From contig CAZDSU010000029.1 of NCBI GenBank assembly GCA_964508135.1, positions 1 to 64,000 of the forward strand: a DNA stretch of 64,000 nucleotides, written 5' to 3'. The notes below the pieces were generated by a model that saw only the letters and a program-made list of their open reading frames with translations, was not told the DNA's origin and did not search any database. The position numbers and the translations under genes are program-made. This document shows positions 8,522 to 17,754 of the stretch, piece by piece (position 1 is the stretch's first letter; the number at the start of each line of letters is the position of its first letter). The DNA comes from UBA6168 sp964508135. GTDB taxonomy: Bacteria; Bacteroidota; Bacteroidia; Chitinophagales; Saprospiraceae.

Positions 8522-9304
8522 TCAATCCTCCACCCCCACCAGCACACAGCAGCACGTCACCCCACCCTCCGCTTTTATCACCTCCGAATTGTCCACCAAC
8601 AACAGCTCGATGCCCTCCTCGGCCAGCAGCAGCGCCGTGAACGGGTAGTCGTCCGGGTAGATGACCGTGTCGCCGATGAGCAGGGCATTGGCGGCGCCCG
8701 ATTCGTCGGGGTCGGTCTCAATGATGTCGAAGTCGGGGAAGTAGTCGGGGTGTACCCAGTCGGGGTTGAGGAGCAGGAGGTCGTCGGCCACCTGGGTCAC
8801 GGCGGACTTGAGGTGGAGGCAGCCTTCGCCCATGCGCACGGCATCCACGGAGTAGCCGTAGGGCTTCAGGATGGACTGCATTTGCAGCACGGCGTCGGCA
8901 TTGGTGCGTCCGCTGAGGCCCACCCAGATTTGCTTGCCGATCCGCAGCACGTCGCCTCCGTCGAGCAGTCCGGGCGACTCAATGTAGTAAATTTTCTCTC
9001 GAAATTGTTCCAGCGCCTCGGCGATGCTGTACACCTCTTCCCGTCGGCTTTCCGCACCGGGCCGGGCGATGATGGCCAGCTCGTCCACCACCACGGCGCA
9101 GTCCTCCACGAATACCGAGTCGGGGTGGAATGGCATCTCCATGGCATGTTCCAGCTCGCAGCCGAGGCGGCGCAGGGCGTCGAGGTACTCCTCGTGCTGC
9201 TTCTCGGCCAGTGCAACGTCAATCGGCTGGCGGTCGAGGTGGGTCAGCTCGCACTTCTCCATGCGGGGACTGATGGTGCGGACGATGGCGACGAGTTTGC
9301 TCAT
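8522..9304 (-). CDS. dimethylarginine dimethylaminohydrolase-like amidinotransferase
   Basis: Enzyme of the guanidino-group-modifying superfamily (260 aa). DDAH members hydrolyse methylated arginines to citrulline and dimethylamine. Visible features are FHPDSVFVEDCAVV, PGAESRREEV, LLDGGDVL, the catalytic histidine in EGCLHLKSAV, and the nucleophilic cysteine region EGGVTCCCVLV at the C-terminus. Start ATG 9304 (MSKLVAIVRT); the longer frame runs through a REP-like palindrome. Length matches DDAH. Could act on a related guanidino substrate. Isolated gene. Confidence 0.88.
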   Translation of the reverse strand: MSKLVAIVRTISPRMEKCELTHLDRQPIDVALAEKQHEEYLDALRRLGCELEHAMEMPFHPDSVFVEDCAVVVDELAIIARPGAESRREEVYSIAEALEQFREKIYYIESPGLLDGGDVLRIGKQIWVGLSGRTNADAVLQMQSILKPYGYSVDAVRMGEGCLHLKSAVTQVADDLLLLNPDWVHPDYFPDFDIIETDPDESGAANALLIGDTVIYPDDYPFTALLLAEEGIELLLVDNSEVIKAEGGVTCCCVLVGVED

Positions 9305-9320
9305 GATGAGGGGTTGAGTT

Positions 9321-9343
9321 AGGTTCCCTACGGGAATGACAAA
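9321..9343. repeat. REP-like palindrome upstream of DDAH-like gene
   Basis: TTCCCTACGGGAATGACAAA resembles the unit at 1000-1022 within the kinase gene (ATCCCCTTCGGGGATGACAAA): same GATGACAAA/AATGACAAA tail with a different but self-complementary stem. Confidence 0.6.
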
Positions 9344-9436
9344 GGTTTGAGAGAGGATATGCGAAGGTTTGAAAAAAGCTGGAGAAAAGGGCAGGAAGGC
9401 GGGGATTTCTTTTGCGAAGCGAAAAGGCAGGATATA

Positions 9437-9465
9437 CGATACGATTGCTCCGAACAATCGTATCG
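9437..9465 (-). terminator. hairpin, putative terminator
   Basis: CGATACGATTG / CAATCGTATCG with a 7-nt loop, 26 nt past the stop of the minus-strand outer-membrane protein gene. The T-run lies on the + side, so termination efficiency on the minus strand is uncertain. Confidence 0.45.
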
Positions 9466-9490
9466 CTTTTTGTAGTGGGTCAGGGGAAAC

Positions 9491-10300
9491 TCAAAACCAA
9501 ACCCCCGTTCCCACCGCCACATTCGGCAGACCGACGTCGCCGACCTTGGTGCCTTGGTAGCCCGCATAAATCATGAACTGCTTGAGGTGTACCTGCATCC
9601 GCACCTGGTTTTGCCGGGCGAACGCGCCGTTCGGATAGCCAATTTGGGTGTCGGCATAGAGGCTGAGCGGCCGCTTGAAGTACCAAGTAAGCCCGGTATT
9701 GAAGGAGGGGCTGCCGTACAGCACATCGTTGCCGCCACCGTTGAGGAGCATAAGGCCAGCGCCCCACCAAAGCTGGAACTTAGCGTCGTGTACCCGGTTG
9801 TAGGCAATGTTGAGGTTGGTAATGGCAAATTGGTCGGTGCTGCTGCCTGCCCCATTGTTATCGTCCAGCGTTTCGAGGAGCTGCAAGTGGTTCACGTCGA
9901 GCGTGATGGCACGGTTCGGCGACCATTTTGCCTGAAAAAAGCCACCGTACACGGCGTCTTGGTCGGTTTGTAGGTGCGCCGTCAGTTGCAGGCTCATGGG
10001 CTTGTCGGCGAAGTAATCGGGCGGAAGGTAGAGGCCGTTTTCCCCGTCGGCGTAGGGGTAGTCATTGAACTCGACGTAGTTGGCGGGCGTCTCGCTGGGG
10101 CCTCGGTAGATAAGCCACCACAATGGTTCCCAAGCAAGGTCGAACAGCAGGTCAACCCAGATGGAGTTGTCGTTGTTGCGCCCGCCACCGTTTTCACTGG
10201 ACGAACCGCTTTTGAGTGCGTCTTTCATCCCTTCAAGTTTTTGGGCTTGCGCAAAGAGTGGCATCAGCGCCACGACCAGTATAAAGCAAGATATTTTCAT
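9491..10300 (-). CDS. hypothetical outer-membrane beta-barrel protein
   Basis: Secreted protein of 269 aa with a signal peptide (MKISCFILVVALMPLFAQAQ). The mature part alternates hydrophobic and polar residues as in outer-membrane barrels (AITLDVNHLQLLE, FQLWWGAGLMLLNGGG, FKRPLSLYADTQIGYPNG) and ends in an aromatic residue (VGTGVWF). The region after the signal is Gly/Ser/Asn-rich, followed by a Trp-rich stretch (WEPLWWLIYRG). No characterised family recognised. Stands alone. Confidence 0.65.
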   Translation of the reverse strand: MKISCFILVVALMPLFAQAQKLEGMKDALKSGSSSENGGGRNNDNSIWVDLLFDLAWEPLWWLIYRGPSETPANYVEFNDYPYADGENGLYLPPDYFADKPMSLQLTAHLQTDQDAVYGGFFQAKWSPNRAITLDVNHLQLLETLDDNNGAGSSTDQFAITNLNIAYNRVHDAKFQLWWGAGLMLLNGGGNDVLYGSPSFNTGLTWYFKRPLSLYADTQIGYPNGAFARQNQVRMQVHLKQFMIYAGYQGTKVGDVGLPNVAVGTGVWF

Positions 10301-10375
10301 GTGGAAATGGTTTTAGGCTTTCCGAAATAACGATTTTAAAAGCGCCACCGTTGCATGGGGGGTGGCAGTTTATGG

Positions 10376-10425
10376 AGGGGTTGAGAGTTTGAGGGGTTGA
10401 GGGCTTGAGGGGCTGTGGGGGGAGA
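10376..10425. repeat. tandem GAGGGGTTGAG-type words
   Basis: Spacer just past the acyl-CoA synthetase gene contains repeated GAGGGGTTGAG/GAGGGCTTGAG words. Similar word-built tandem repeats occur at 12205, 38114 and 44060. Confidence 0.5.
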
Positions 10426-10432
10426 CCTGCGC

Positions 10433-12097
10433 CTACCCCTCCCAAATCACCTTCTCCTTTCCGCCGTACCAATCGTGTACTTTTTTCGCAAATGCCTGCT
10501 CCACCTGCTGCCGCCTGACTTTCATGGAGGGCGTCATCTTGTTGTTCTCTACCGTCCAAGGCTGTTTTACCACGACGATTTTCTGCACCCGCTCGTAGGG
10601 TTTTAGCGTTGGGTTGAGGGCATCGAGCGTCTGCGCCAGGCTTTCGGCGATGTTGTCCCGGCTTTGCGCAGCCGCCAGTTCTGACAGCACCACCAGGGCT
10701 ACGGGCTGCGGCATGCCCTCCCCCACCACGCAAATCTGCTCGATGAAGGTGTTACTGGCAAAGCCCATTTCAATCTGCGACGGCGCAACGTACTCGCCCT
10801 TGCTGGTCTTGTACATCTCCTTCACCCGCCCCGTGATTTTGAGGTAGCCATCCGCGTCCATTTCCCCTACGTCGCCGGAGTGCAGCCACCCAAACGAATC
10901 AATGGTATGGGCAGTCATGGTTGGCTCGTTGTAGTAACCGAGCATGTTGGAGGGCGACTTGGTGCATATTTCCCCGGTCTTTGGGTCAAGCTTTATTTGC
11001 GTGCCGGGTATGGCCTTGCCCACCTTGCCCGGCCTGACGCCGTTGCGTGGGGTGATGGTGACGATGGCCGTGTTTTCCGTCATCCCGTAAGCCTCTTGAA
11101 TGACGATGCCAAGCCGTTCGTACCACTCCAACAGGCTAACCGGCATTGGCGCAGCCGCCACCAAGAACACCTGCACGTCGGTGAAGCCAAGCGCCTTTCG
11201 GATTTTGCGCCGCACCAGGTTGTTCACCACTGGTATTTTCAACAAGAAATCCAGTTTGCGCTGCGGCATCTTGGCCAAAATGCCTTGCTGAAACTTCGTC
11301 CAAATCCTCGGCACGCCGCCGAAATGGGTGGGGCTGGTGGCCACGAGGTTTTTGGCAAACGTATCCAGCCGCTCCGCAAAAAAGATGGTGGCGCCCATTG
11401 CGTAGGCCACATTCACCAAGACTCCCCGCTCCGCAATATGGCACAGTGGCAGGTAGGAAATGACACGGGGGTTCGGCACGTCGAGGCGCAAATGCTCCCG
11501 GGAGTTGTAGAGCATGGAGGCCATGTTGCCGAAGGTAATCATCACGCCCTTGGGGTTGCCCGTGGTGCCGGAGGTGTAGATGACGGTCATCAAATCGTCC
11601 GACTTGGGCACGGGAGAAGCGGCGAGGGGCGGCTGGTTGGCCATGATGTCGGCCCACTGCACATGGTCGGGGTCGGGGTTGTAGGTGGGGAAGGCGATGC
11701 AGGTCACGCCCGCTGGTACGCCCGGTTTCATGCTTGCCCAGTCGTCGAGCTTGCCGACCAGCAGCACCCGGCAGCCGCTGTGCTTCATCACGAAGTGGAG
11801 CTGTTGGGCGGTGAGCGTGGGGAAGAACGGGACGGACACATGCCCCGCCATCATGATGGCCAGGTCGCTGATGAACCACTCGGCGCAGTTCTTCGACACC
11901 AGTCCGACGTGGCTGTGCGGCGGTAGTCGGAGCGACTTGAGGTAGCTTGCGAGCTTGCGGGCCTGTTGCCCGGCTTCCCGCCAAGTGAAATCCCGCCACT
12001 TATCGCCAAACGGCTGCTTGAGAAAGACCTTGTCGGGTGTGGTTTTTTCCCAGTGGTAAAAATGTTCGATGAGGGTGGTGTCGGCGGTGAGTTTCAT
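10433..12097 (-). CDS. long-chain acyl-CoA synthetase (AMP-forming)
   Basis: Adenylate-forming ligase (554 aa) that activates fatty acids with ATP and CoA; FadD15-like. Start ATG 12097 (MKLTADTTLIEHF); the open frame extends through a MITE and is not coding there. Key motifs: P-loop-like VIYTSGTTGNPKG (about residue 180), YGMTENTA, WLHSGDVGEMDADGYL and ITGRVKEMYKTSKGEYV with the catalytic lysine near the C-terminus. Likely membrane-associated. Single gene followed by a low-complexity spacer. Confidence 0.93.
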   Translation of the reverse strand: MKLTADTTLIEHFYHWEKTTPDKVFLKQPFGDKWRDFTWREAGQQARKLASYLKSLRLPPHSHVGLVSKNCAEWFISDLAIMMAGHVSVPFFPTLTAQQLHFVMKHSGCRVLLVGKLDDWASMKPGVPAGVTCIAFPTYNPDPDHVQWADIMANQPPLAASPVPKSDDLMTVIYTSGTTGNPKGVMITFGNMASMLYNSREHLRLDVPNPRVISYLPLCHIAERGVLVNVAYAMGATIFFAERLDTFAKNLVATSPTHFGGVPRIWTKFQQGILAKMPQRKLDFLLKIPVVNNLVRRKIRKALGFTDVQVFLVAAAPMPVSLLEWYERLGIVIQEAYGMTENTAIVTITPRNGVRPGKVGKAIPGTQIKLDPKTGEICTKSPSNMLGYYNEPTMTAHTIDSFGWLHSGDVGEMDADGYLKITGRVKEMYKTSKGEYVAPSQIEMGFASNTFIEQICVVGEGMPQPVALVVLSELAAAQSRDNIAESLAQTLDALNPTLKPYERVQKIVVVKQPWTVENNKMTPSMKVRRQQVEQAFAKKVHDWYGGKEKVIWEG

Positions 12098-12179
12098 GCT
12101 CCGTGAGTTTTTGGGCAAGGTAGTGAGGTGGGGGCGATTGTGCAAATTTTGCGGAGCAAACACCAGCGCAGAAAGCTGA

Positions 12180-12331
12180 TATACTTGATGCAAATAGGTT
12201 TGGTGCAAAAGTTTAACAGTGTTGAGATGGGTGAGATAGTTGAGAATGGTTGAGCCATAAACCATCTCAACCATTCTCAACTATCTCAACTATGAACGCT
12301 GTTTGCACAAAACCTATTGAAGCGGAGTATA
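12180..12331. mobile_element. MITE-like element, TATAC family, copy F (152 bp)
   Basis: Left end TATACTTGATGCAAATAGG, right end CCTATTGAAGCGGAGTATA; both carry the GGTTTxGTGCAAA box found in copies A-D. The interior is a long inverted repeat built of GTTGAGA/TCTCAAC words (arms about 12218-12253 and 12260-12294). The right end puts a TATAAT sequence about 40 nt before pdxH. Confidence 0.75.
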
Positions 12332-12374
12332 ATTAGTTTCTGCATCGTTCCTTTGCACAAAAAAACAACCGACG

Positions 12375-13013
12375 ATGGACCTGAGTTACATGCGAGATGA
12401 ATTTGAAAAGGCCGGCCTCCACCGAAAAGACCTTGACCTTGACCCTGTGAAGCAGTTTGCCCGCTGGTTCGAGGACGTGCAAAAGGCTGAATACCGGATG
12501 CCCAATGCCGTGACCCTCGCCACCGTGAACGCCGACGGGCAGCCCTCCATGCGCATGGTGCTGCTGAAAATGTTCGACGAGCACGGCTTCGTTTTTTACA
12601 CCAACTACGAAAGCCGCAAGGCGCAGGAGATGGCCCAGAACCCCAAGGTGGCGCTGCACTTCCCGTGGCACGACCTGGAACGGCAGGTCATCATCACCGG
12701 CACGGTCGAGAAGGTCTCGACGGCGGAGTCGGTGAAGTACTTCATGACCCGCCCCAAGGGGAGCCAGATTGGTGCCTGGGTGTCCAACCAGAGCAGCGTC
12801 ATTAATTCCCGCCAGGCGTTGATGATGAAGTTCGAGGAAATGTTGCGCAAGTTTGAAAACTCGGAAGTACCAATCCCTTCGTTTTGGGGCGGCTTCCGGG
12901 TAGTGCCCACCAGCTTCGAGTTTTGGCAGGGACAACGGAGCAGGCTGCACGACCGCTTCCGCTACTCGCTGGATGCGGCTGGCGGCTGGGCGATAGAGCG
13001 GTTGTCGCCTTGA
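12375..13013 (+). CDS. pdxH: pyridoxamine 5'-phosphate oxidase
   Basis: FMN-dependent enzyme (212 aa) that oxidises pyridoxamine- or pyridoxine-5'-phosphate to PLP, the last step of vitamin B6 synthesis and salvage. Family signatures run through the protein: MRMVLLKMFDEHGFVFYTNYES (FMN binding), LHFPWHDLERQV, the RPKGSQIGAWVSNQS segment, WGGFRVVPTSFEFWQGQ and the C-terminal RLHDRF ... ERLSP signature; the usual WxxxRL(A/S)P ends here as WAIERLSP. Length is standard. Solitary gene. Confidence 0.96.
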   Translation: MDLSYMRDEFEKAGLHRKDLDLDPVKQFARWFEDVQKAEYRMPNAVTLATVNADGQPSMRMVLLKMFDEHGFVFYTNYESRKAQEMAQNPKVALHFPWHDLERQVIITGTVEKVSTAESVKYFMTRPKGSQIGAWVSNQSSVINSRQALMMKFEEMLRKFENSEVPIPSFWGGFRVVPTSFEFWQGQRSRLHDRFRYSLDAAGGWAIERLSP

Positions 13014-13032
13014 TGGCAAGTTATAACCAGCA

Positions 13033-13052
13033 CAACTGTTCCAAAACAGTTG
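13033..13052. terminator. bidirectional hairpin between convergent genes
   Basis: CAACTGTT / AACAGTTG stem with a CCAA loop between the stops of pdxH and the giant minus-strand gene. No strong T-run. Confidence 0.45.
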
Positions 13053-13058
13053 CTCAAC

Positions 13059-16000
13059 CTACCTCATCAGCAGCACATCCCCTTTCACCAGTTGGGTACT
13101 GCCATCCACAAATTCTATGATGGCGAAGTAGGCAAACACCGCAGCGTCCATCAGCTGGTCGCGGTAGGTGCCGTCCCAGCCATAGGCAGGGTCGTTGGGC
13201 GGAATGTTGAAGTAGGTAAAAACAGGCTCGCCCCAGCGGTCGAATACCTGAAACTCCCGGATTTTGACAACCTGCGGGCCGCTAAATATCATGAAAACAT
13301 CGTTGAGTCCGTTGTCGTCTGGGGAGAAGGAATTGGGGATGTAAACATGGAAGTCTTTCTTTACCACCACCATCAGTTCATCGCTGGCCGAGCAGCCCAA
13401 GCCATCCACGACCGTGACGGAATAGTTGCTGGTGGCAATGGGCGCTACGACAACATTTGGGCAATCCGGGCAATCAATTCCCCCCCAATAAATGGAGTCC
13501 AGCAACGAGTATGGCAGGTTGGTGATGGCTCGGAGCAACAGGGAGTCGCCATACTGCAACTCCACATCTTGCCCGAGCGAGACCGTTGGTTGGGTGAACG
13601 AGTTGATGAAGGCGAATGACGATGCAATGCAGCCATTTGCATCTTCTACCTCCACTTGGTACTGCCCCGACGCCAGCCCTTCAAAAAGCGGCTCGACCTG
13701 CCAGCCATTCCCGTTCAGCGCATACCGATAAGGTCCGCTCCCACCTGTTACTTGCATGATGGCGATGGCGCCAAGCCCATTGGTGAAGCAATCTGGATGG
13801 GCCAAGGACAAGCTGAATTGCAGGCTGTCCGGACTATCCAAAAAGATGGAATCAATTGCTAAACAGCCCACCGCATCATTTACCGCAACGGAAACCCAGC
13901 CTTCGCCCAAGCCATTGGCTTGATCGGTTTGGCTACCGTTCGACCAATTGTATGTGTAAGGGGGAAGCCCTCCACCCAGCACTATCACGGTTGCCGAACC
14001 ATCGGGAGCACCGTGGCAGGAAATGCCGTAACCGTTGAAATCGGAGCTGACCTGAAGGTTTATCTGTATCGGGTCGGGTTGGAAAACGACGGCACTCAAA
14101 GCGCCCATCAGTCCGTTGACATCCAATATTTCAAAAGTATAGGCTCCCGGCGGCAGCCCGCCGACCTGCTGGGGCAGGCCAGTTTGGTTGATAAAACCAG
14201 ACCCCGTATTCCCGCTCTGGTCTGTCCAGGTGTACGCGTATGGCGGTGTGCCATTGAAGAAGGTCAGCCACAGGCTGCCTACCGTTTCGGGGCATCCGAT
14301 GGTGTCCCCCAAAATAAGGGCATCCAACAGGCAAGCGGAGGCTGGCAGCAAGCTGGTCTGCTCCAGCACAAGGCTGTCGCAGCCGTACTGATTACTGAGC
14401 AACGTGGCGACAAGTCCCGTGTCCGTGGATAAGCAACTGGAGAAAAACAACCAGGTGGTGTCAACGGGCAATTGTGCGGTATTCGTAATGATGAGGCTGT
14501 CGCAACCGAAGCTGTTGGTCAGTAGCACTTGCGCAGTGCCCACTTGGCTGGGGTCGCAGCTACTGGCTTGCAGCACCGTCGTGTTGGAAGGCAACAAGGT
14601 GGTGGTCGTGATGATGAGGCTGTCGCAGCCAGCTGCGTTTTGCAGTAGCACTTGGGTGGTGCCCACTTGGCTGGGGTCGCAGCTTTCCGCAAATAGCTGG
14701 GTGGTATCCGCTGGGATAAATGTCGTTGTGGTAACGATGAGGCTATCGCAGCCGTATTGGTTGGGCTGTATTTCCTCGCTTTGTCCAGCTTGGCTGGCAT
14801 TGCAAGTAATGGTTTGCAAGAAAGTTGTATCGGAAGGTAACAATCCGGTCGTGGTAATCACCAGGCTGTCGCAGCCGTACTGATTGGAGAACAAGGTTTC
14901 AACGGTGCCGACATTCGTCGGGTCACAGCTTTGTGCGTTGACTTGGACGGTGTCGGAGGGCAGCAATATCGTCGTCGTAGTTACCACGCTGTCGCAGCCA
15001 TCCGTGCTCATCAAGACCTGCACGGCCACGCCCGCTGCGGCAGGGTCGCAGGTTGTTTCGCTGGTGAAGGTGGAATCGGCCAGCGCGTAGTTGGTGGTAA
15101 TGACCAGGAGGCTGTCACAGCCGAACTGGTTCGTCAGCAGCATTTCTTGCGTACCGGCCTGGGTTGGGTCGCAACTTGTTTGGGACAAAAAAGTCGTGTC
15201 GGAAGGCAGCAAGCTGACCGTGCTGATCACGACGCTGTCGCAACCCAAGCTATTTGCCAAAACTACCTCAAAAACACCCACTTGGGCCGGGTTGCAACTC
15301 GTCGAAAACAGCAGCGTGGTGTCTGCCGGAATAAAGGTCGTGCTGGTAATCACCAAGCTGTCACAGCCATCTTGATTGGTCAACAACAGCTCGCTTTGGC
15401 CAGCCTGGTTGATGTTGCAGGTATTTGCCGTCAGGTAAGTGGTATCTGAGAGCAACAGGTTGAGCGTGGTGATCACGAGACTATCACAGCCATCGGTTCC
15501 GGTGTAAAAATCTTCCGACACACCTGCCATCTGCGGATCACAGGTTGTGCCGACGAACAAGGTGGAGTCAACCAGTGAGAATGTGGTGGTCGTTATCACC
15601 AAGCTGTCGCAGCCAACGCTGTTGACCAACAACACTTGCGTGACACCTGCATTGGCAGGGTCGCAACTTTGGTCAAACACATAAACCGTATCGGAAGCCA
15701 GCAAGAAAGTCGTGGTGGCCACCACGCTGTCGCAGCCGAATTGATTCGTCAGGTTCTGCACCACGACCCCCGTATCCTGCGCAGAACAACTGTATTCCAG
15801 GAGGGACAAGCTGTCCGCTGGCAGGAGCGTCACCGTCTCCGTCACCACGCTATCACAGCCGTACTGATTGGTGAAGGTCTGGCTGAAAGTGCCGACATCC
15901 TGCGGGTCACAACTTTCGCTGAACAGGAACACAGAGTCCGACTCGCTGAAGCTGACGTTCGTGGTCACGAGGCTGTCGCAGCCGTATTGGTTGACGAACA

Positions 16001-17567
16001 GCGCCACGAACACTCCGGTATCCTGCGGGTTGCAACTCGTCTGGAAGACCTCCACGGTGTCCGCCGGGTACTCCGCCACGTCGTGGGAAGCCGACCCAGT
16101 ACAGCCGTCGGTGTTCGAGACAGTCACAACATAGGTGCCCGCAATGTATGCTGTGATTGCTTCTGTATTAAACCCGTTTGACCAGAGGTAGGAAACAAAA
16201 CCCGGGCCCGCATCCAAGCCAACGGGCGTTCCTGCACAGATACTTGTTGGTCCGATGATGATGGGAAAGGGATTGGTCAAGGGTTCAACTATCGTAAAAT
16301 CGGAGCCGGTGCACCCGAAACTGTTTGTGACGGTCACGAAGTAGCTTCCAAACTGCGAAACGTCTATGGTTTGGGTGAAATCCCCGGTTGACCATTGGTA
16401 CATCGAGAAGCCTGGCCCAGCATTCAGCGTGATGGTATCGTAGAAAAAACAAACTCCCGTCGGCCCCGTGATGTTCGGCATCGGCAATGGGTTTTGGGTA
16501 ATCGTCGTACTGGCTGTACCCGAACACCCGGCTGCATTGGTGACCGTGACAACATAGGTGCCGGGGGCATTGACAATAATGGACGAGCCTGTGAGACCGT
16601 TCGACCACTGATAAGAAGAAAACCCCCCGTCAGCGACCAGCTCTACGGACTCCCCGGCGCAAAATTCCGTCGGGCCGGTGATGGTGGGTTGGGGGTCCGG
16701 ATTAGCAGCGGCAATAAAATAAGTCGCCGACTGGGAGCAGCCGTTGGCGTCAGTGATGGTGACGGAGTAGGATCCGGGGACAAGCCCGCTGACAGTAGGC
16801 GTCGTGGCGTTGTTCGACCAGAGGTAGGTCGGGGTTGCCGCACAGGTTGTGTTTACACTGATGGAGCCGTCCGCCGTATTGGCACAACTTGCATTCTGGG
16901 CGCTACCGGTGAATTCAAAAGCCCCGGAACAGCAAGACGTGCCTCCGCAATTGACGGTAATCGGGCAATTGATTTCCGGCATATTCACGTAAAAAGGATT
17001 GGCGACCGAGCCGTACACCAGCGAAAATGCGGTAATTCCACTATTGATGTTGGGGTTGATGGTAAAGGTATTTCCGCAGCCGACGCCGCCGATCACGCCA
17101 CCGTCCGTGCAGCAAGCGGCCCAGTTGAAATTGCCGGTGATGAGGGGCGGGCTGCCCGCCAGTTCTCCTGCATCGTCGGAAAAATCAACAAAAGCACTAC
17201 CGGGCAGGCAGTCCACGGCAATAGTGGCGTTGCCTCCTGTGCCGTCGTTGGCCTGGTCGAGAATCATGATGAGGCTGGTATTTCCGGTGGTCGCATCTTC
17301 GTACAACATGATCAGCATGGTCTCCGACATCTCCAGTCCGGTATTGGCAGAAGCGCCCACCGGGTTGCCATAAGCATAAAAATTGACGGCAGAGGTGTTC
17401 CCACTCAGGAATGGCAGGGAGTAGGTAGAACTGCCCTGGGTGACGGTGCAGTTGCAGGAAGGGGCGGCTGGGGTTGCAACCTCCGCAACGGGTTTAGGTA
17501 CTTCTCCTGAAAAAGGGAAGAGCAAGAAGGGAAGCAGGACCCAAAAAAGGGTAACGGACTTGTCCAT
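13059..17567 (-). CDS. giant repeat adhesin with T9SS type B sorting domain
   Basis: Secreted surface protein of 1502 aa. An N-terminal signal is followed by a Cys-containing region and several Ig/PKD-like modules with 'YLWSNNATT' and 'YQWSTGD' strands. Then come 14 tandem repeats of about 41 residues, each with a Cys near the start (SCDPxxxG) and a GCDSLVITTT motif; at DNA level about 14.3-16.05 kb. A SprB-like repeat follows (ISCHGAPDGSATV, PPYTYNWSNG). The end (YIPNSFSPDDNGLNDVF, VFDRWGEPVF) is the gliding-associated C-terminal domain used as a T9SS type B signal. Probably cell-surface attached and adhesive. Cys spacing suggests one disulfide per repeat. Confidence 0.92.
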   Translation of the reverse strand: MDKSVTLFWVLLPFLLFPFSGEVPKPVAEVATPAAPSCNCTVTQGSSTYSLPFLSGNTSAVNFYAYGNPVGASANTGLEMSETMLIMLYEDATTGNTSLIMILDQANDGTGGNATIAVDCLPGSAFVDFSDDAGELAGSPPLITGNFNWAACCTDGGVIGGVGCGNTFTINPNINSGITAFSLVYGSVANPFYVNMPEINCPITVNCGGTSCCSGAFEFTGSAQNASCANTADGSISVNTTCAATPTYLWSNNATTPTVSGLVPGSYSVTITDANGCSQSATYFIAAANPDPQPTITGPTEFCAGESVELVADGGFSSYQWSNGLTGSSIIVNAPGTYVVTVTNAAGCSGTASTTITQNPLPMPNITGPTGVCFFYDTITLNAGPGFSMYQWSTGDFTQTIDVSQFGSYFVTVTNSFGCTGSDFTIVEPLTNPFPIIIGPTSICAGTPVGLDAGPGFVSYLWSNGFNTEAITAYIAGTYVVTVSNTDGCTGSASHDVAEYPADTVEVFQTSCNPQDTGVFVALFVNQYGCDSLVTTNVSFSESDSVFLFSESCDPQDVGTFSQTFTNQYGCDSVVTETVTLLPADSLSLLEYSCSAQDTGVVVQNLTNQFGCDSVVATTTFLLASDTVYVFDQSCDPANAGVTQVLLVNSVGCDSLVITTTTFSLVDSTLFVGTTCDPQMAGVSEDFYTGTDGCDSLVITTLNLLLSDTTYLTANTCNINQAGQSELLLTNQDGCDSLVITSTTFIPADTTLLFSTSCNPAQVGVFEVVLANSLGCDSVVISTVSLLPSDTTFLSQTSCDPTQAGTQEMLLTNQFGCDSLLVITTNYALADSTFTSETTCDPAAAGVAVQVLMSTDGCDSVVTTTTILLPSDTVQVNAQSCDPTNVGTVETLFSNQYGCDSLVITTTGLLPSDTTFLQTITCNASQAGQSEEIQPNQYGCDSLIVTTTTFIPADTTQLFAESCDPSQVGTTQVLLQNAAGCDSLIITTTTLLPSNTTVLQASSCDPSQVGTAQVLLTNSFGCDSLIITNTAQLPVDTTWLFFSSCLSTDTGLVATLLSNQYGCDSLVLEQTSLLPASACLLDALILGDTIGCPETVGSLWLTFFNGTPPYAYTWTDQSGNTGSGFINQTGLPQQVGGLPPGAYTFEILDVNGLMGALSAVVFQPDPIQINLQVSSDFNGYGISCHGAPDGSATVIVLGGGLPPYTYNWSNGSQTDQANGLGEGWVSVAVNDAVGCLAIDSIFLDSPDSLQFSLSLAHPDCFTNGLGAIAIMQVTGGSGPYRYALNGNGWQVEPLFEGLASGQYQVEVEDANGCIASSFAFINSFTQPTVSLGQDVELQYGDSLLLRAITNLPYSLLDSIYWGGIDCPDCPNVVVAPIATSNYSVTVVDGLGCSASDELMVVVKKDFHVYIPNSFSPDDNGLNDVFMIFSGPQVVKIREFQVFDRWGEPVFTYFNIPPNDPAYGWDGTYRDQLMDAAVFAYFAIIEFVDGSTQLVKGDVLLMR

Positions 17568-17754
17568 AGTGGATGCGCTTTTAATTGTTGGCTCCCCAGG
17601 TGTTATTCGTCACGAAAAAGGTGACCATCGTAAAGGTAAAAAAGTTTTTATCCTCGAATAAATCTTTGAGCCAATGGCACTCACCGGGAGATATTGGTGA
17701 TGCAAGGTCTATACGTCATCTTTTGTCCCTTCGGGCCTAAAGCACCGTAATTCT

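Noticed and set aside
16395..17510. 371-aa + strand ORF
   Set aside because: Antisense to the giant repeat adhesin; Arg/Gly-rich shadow.
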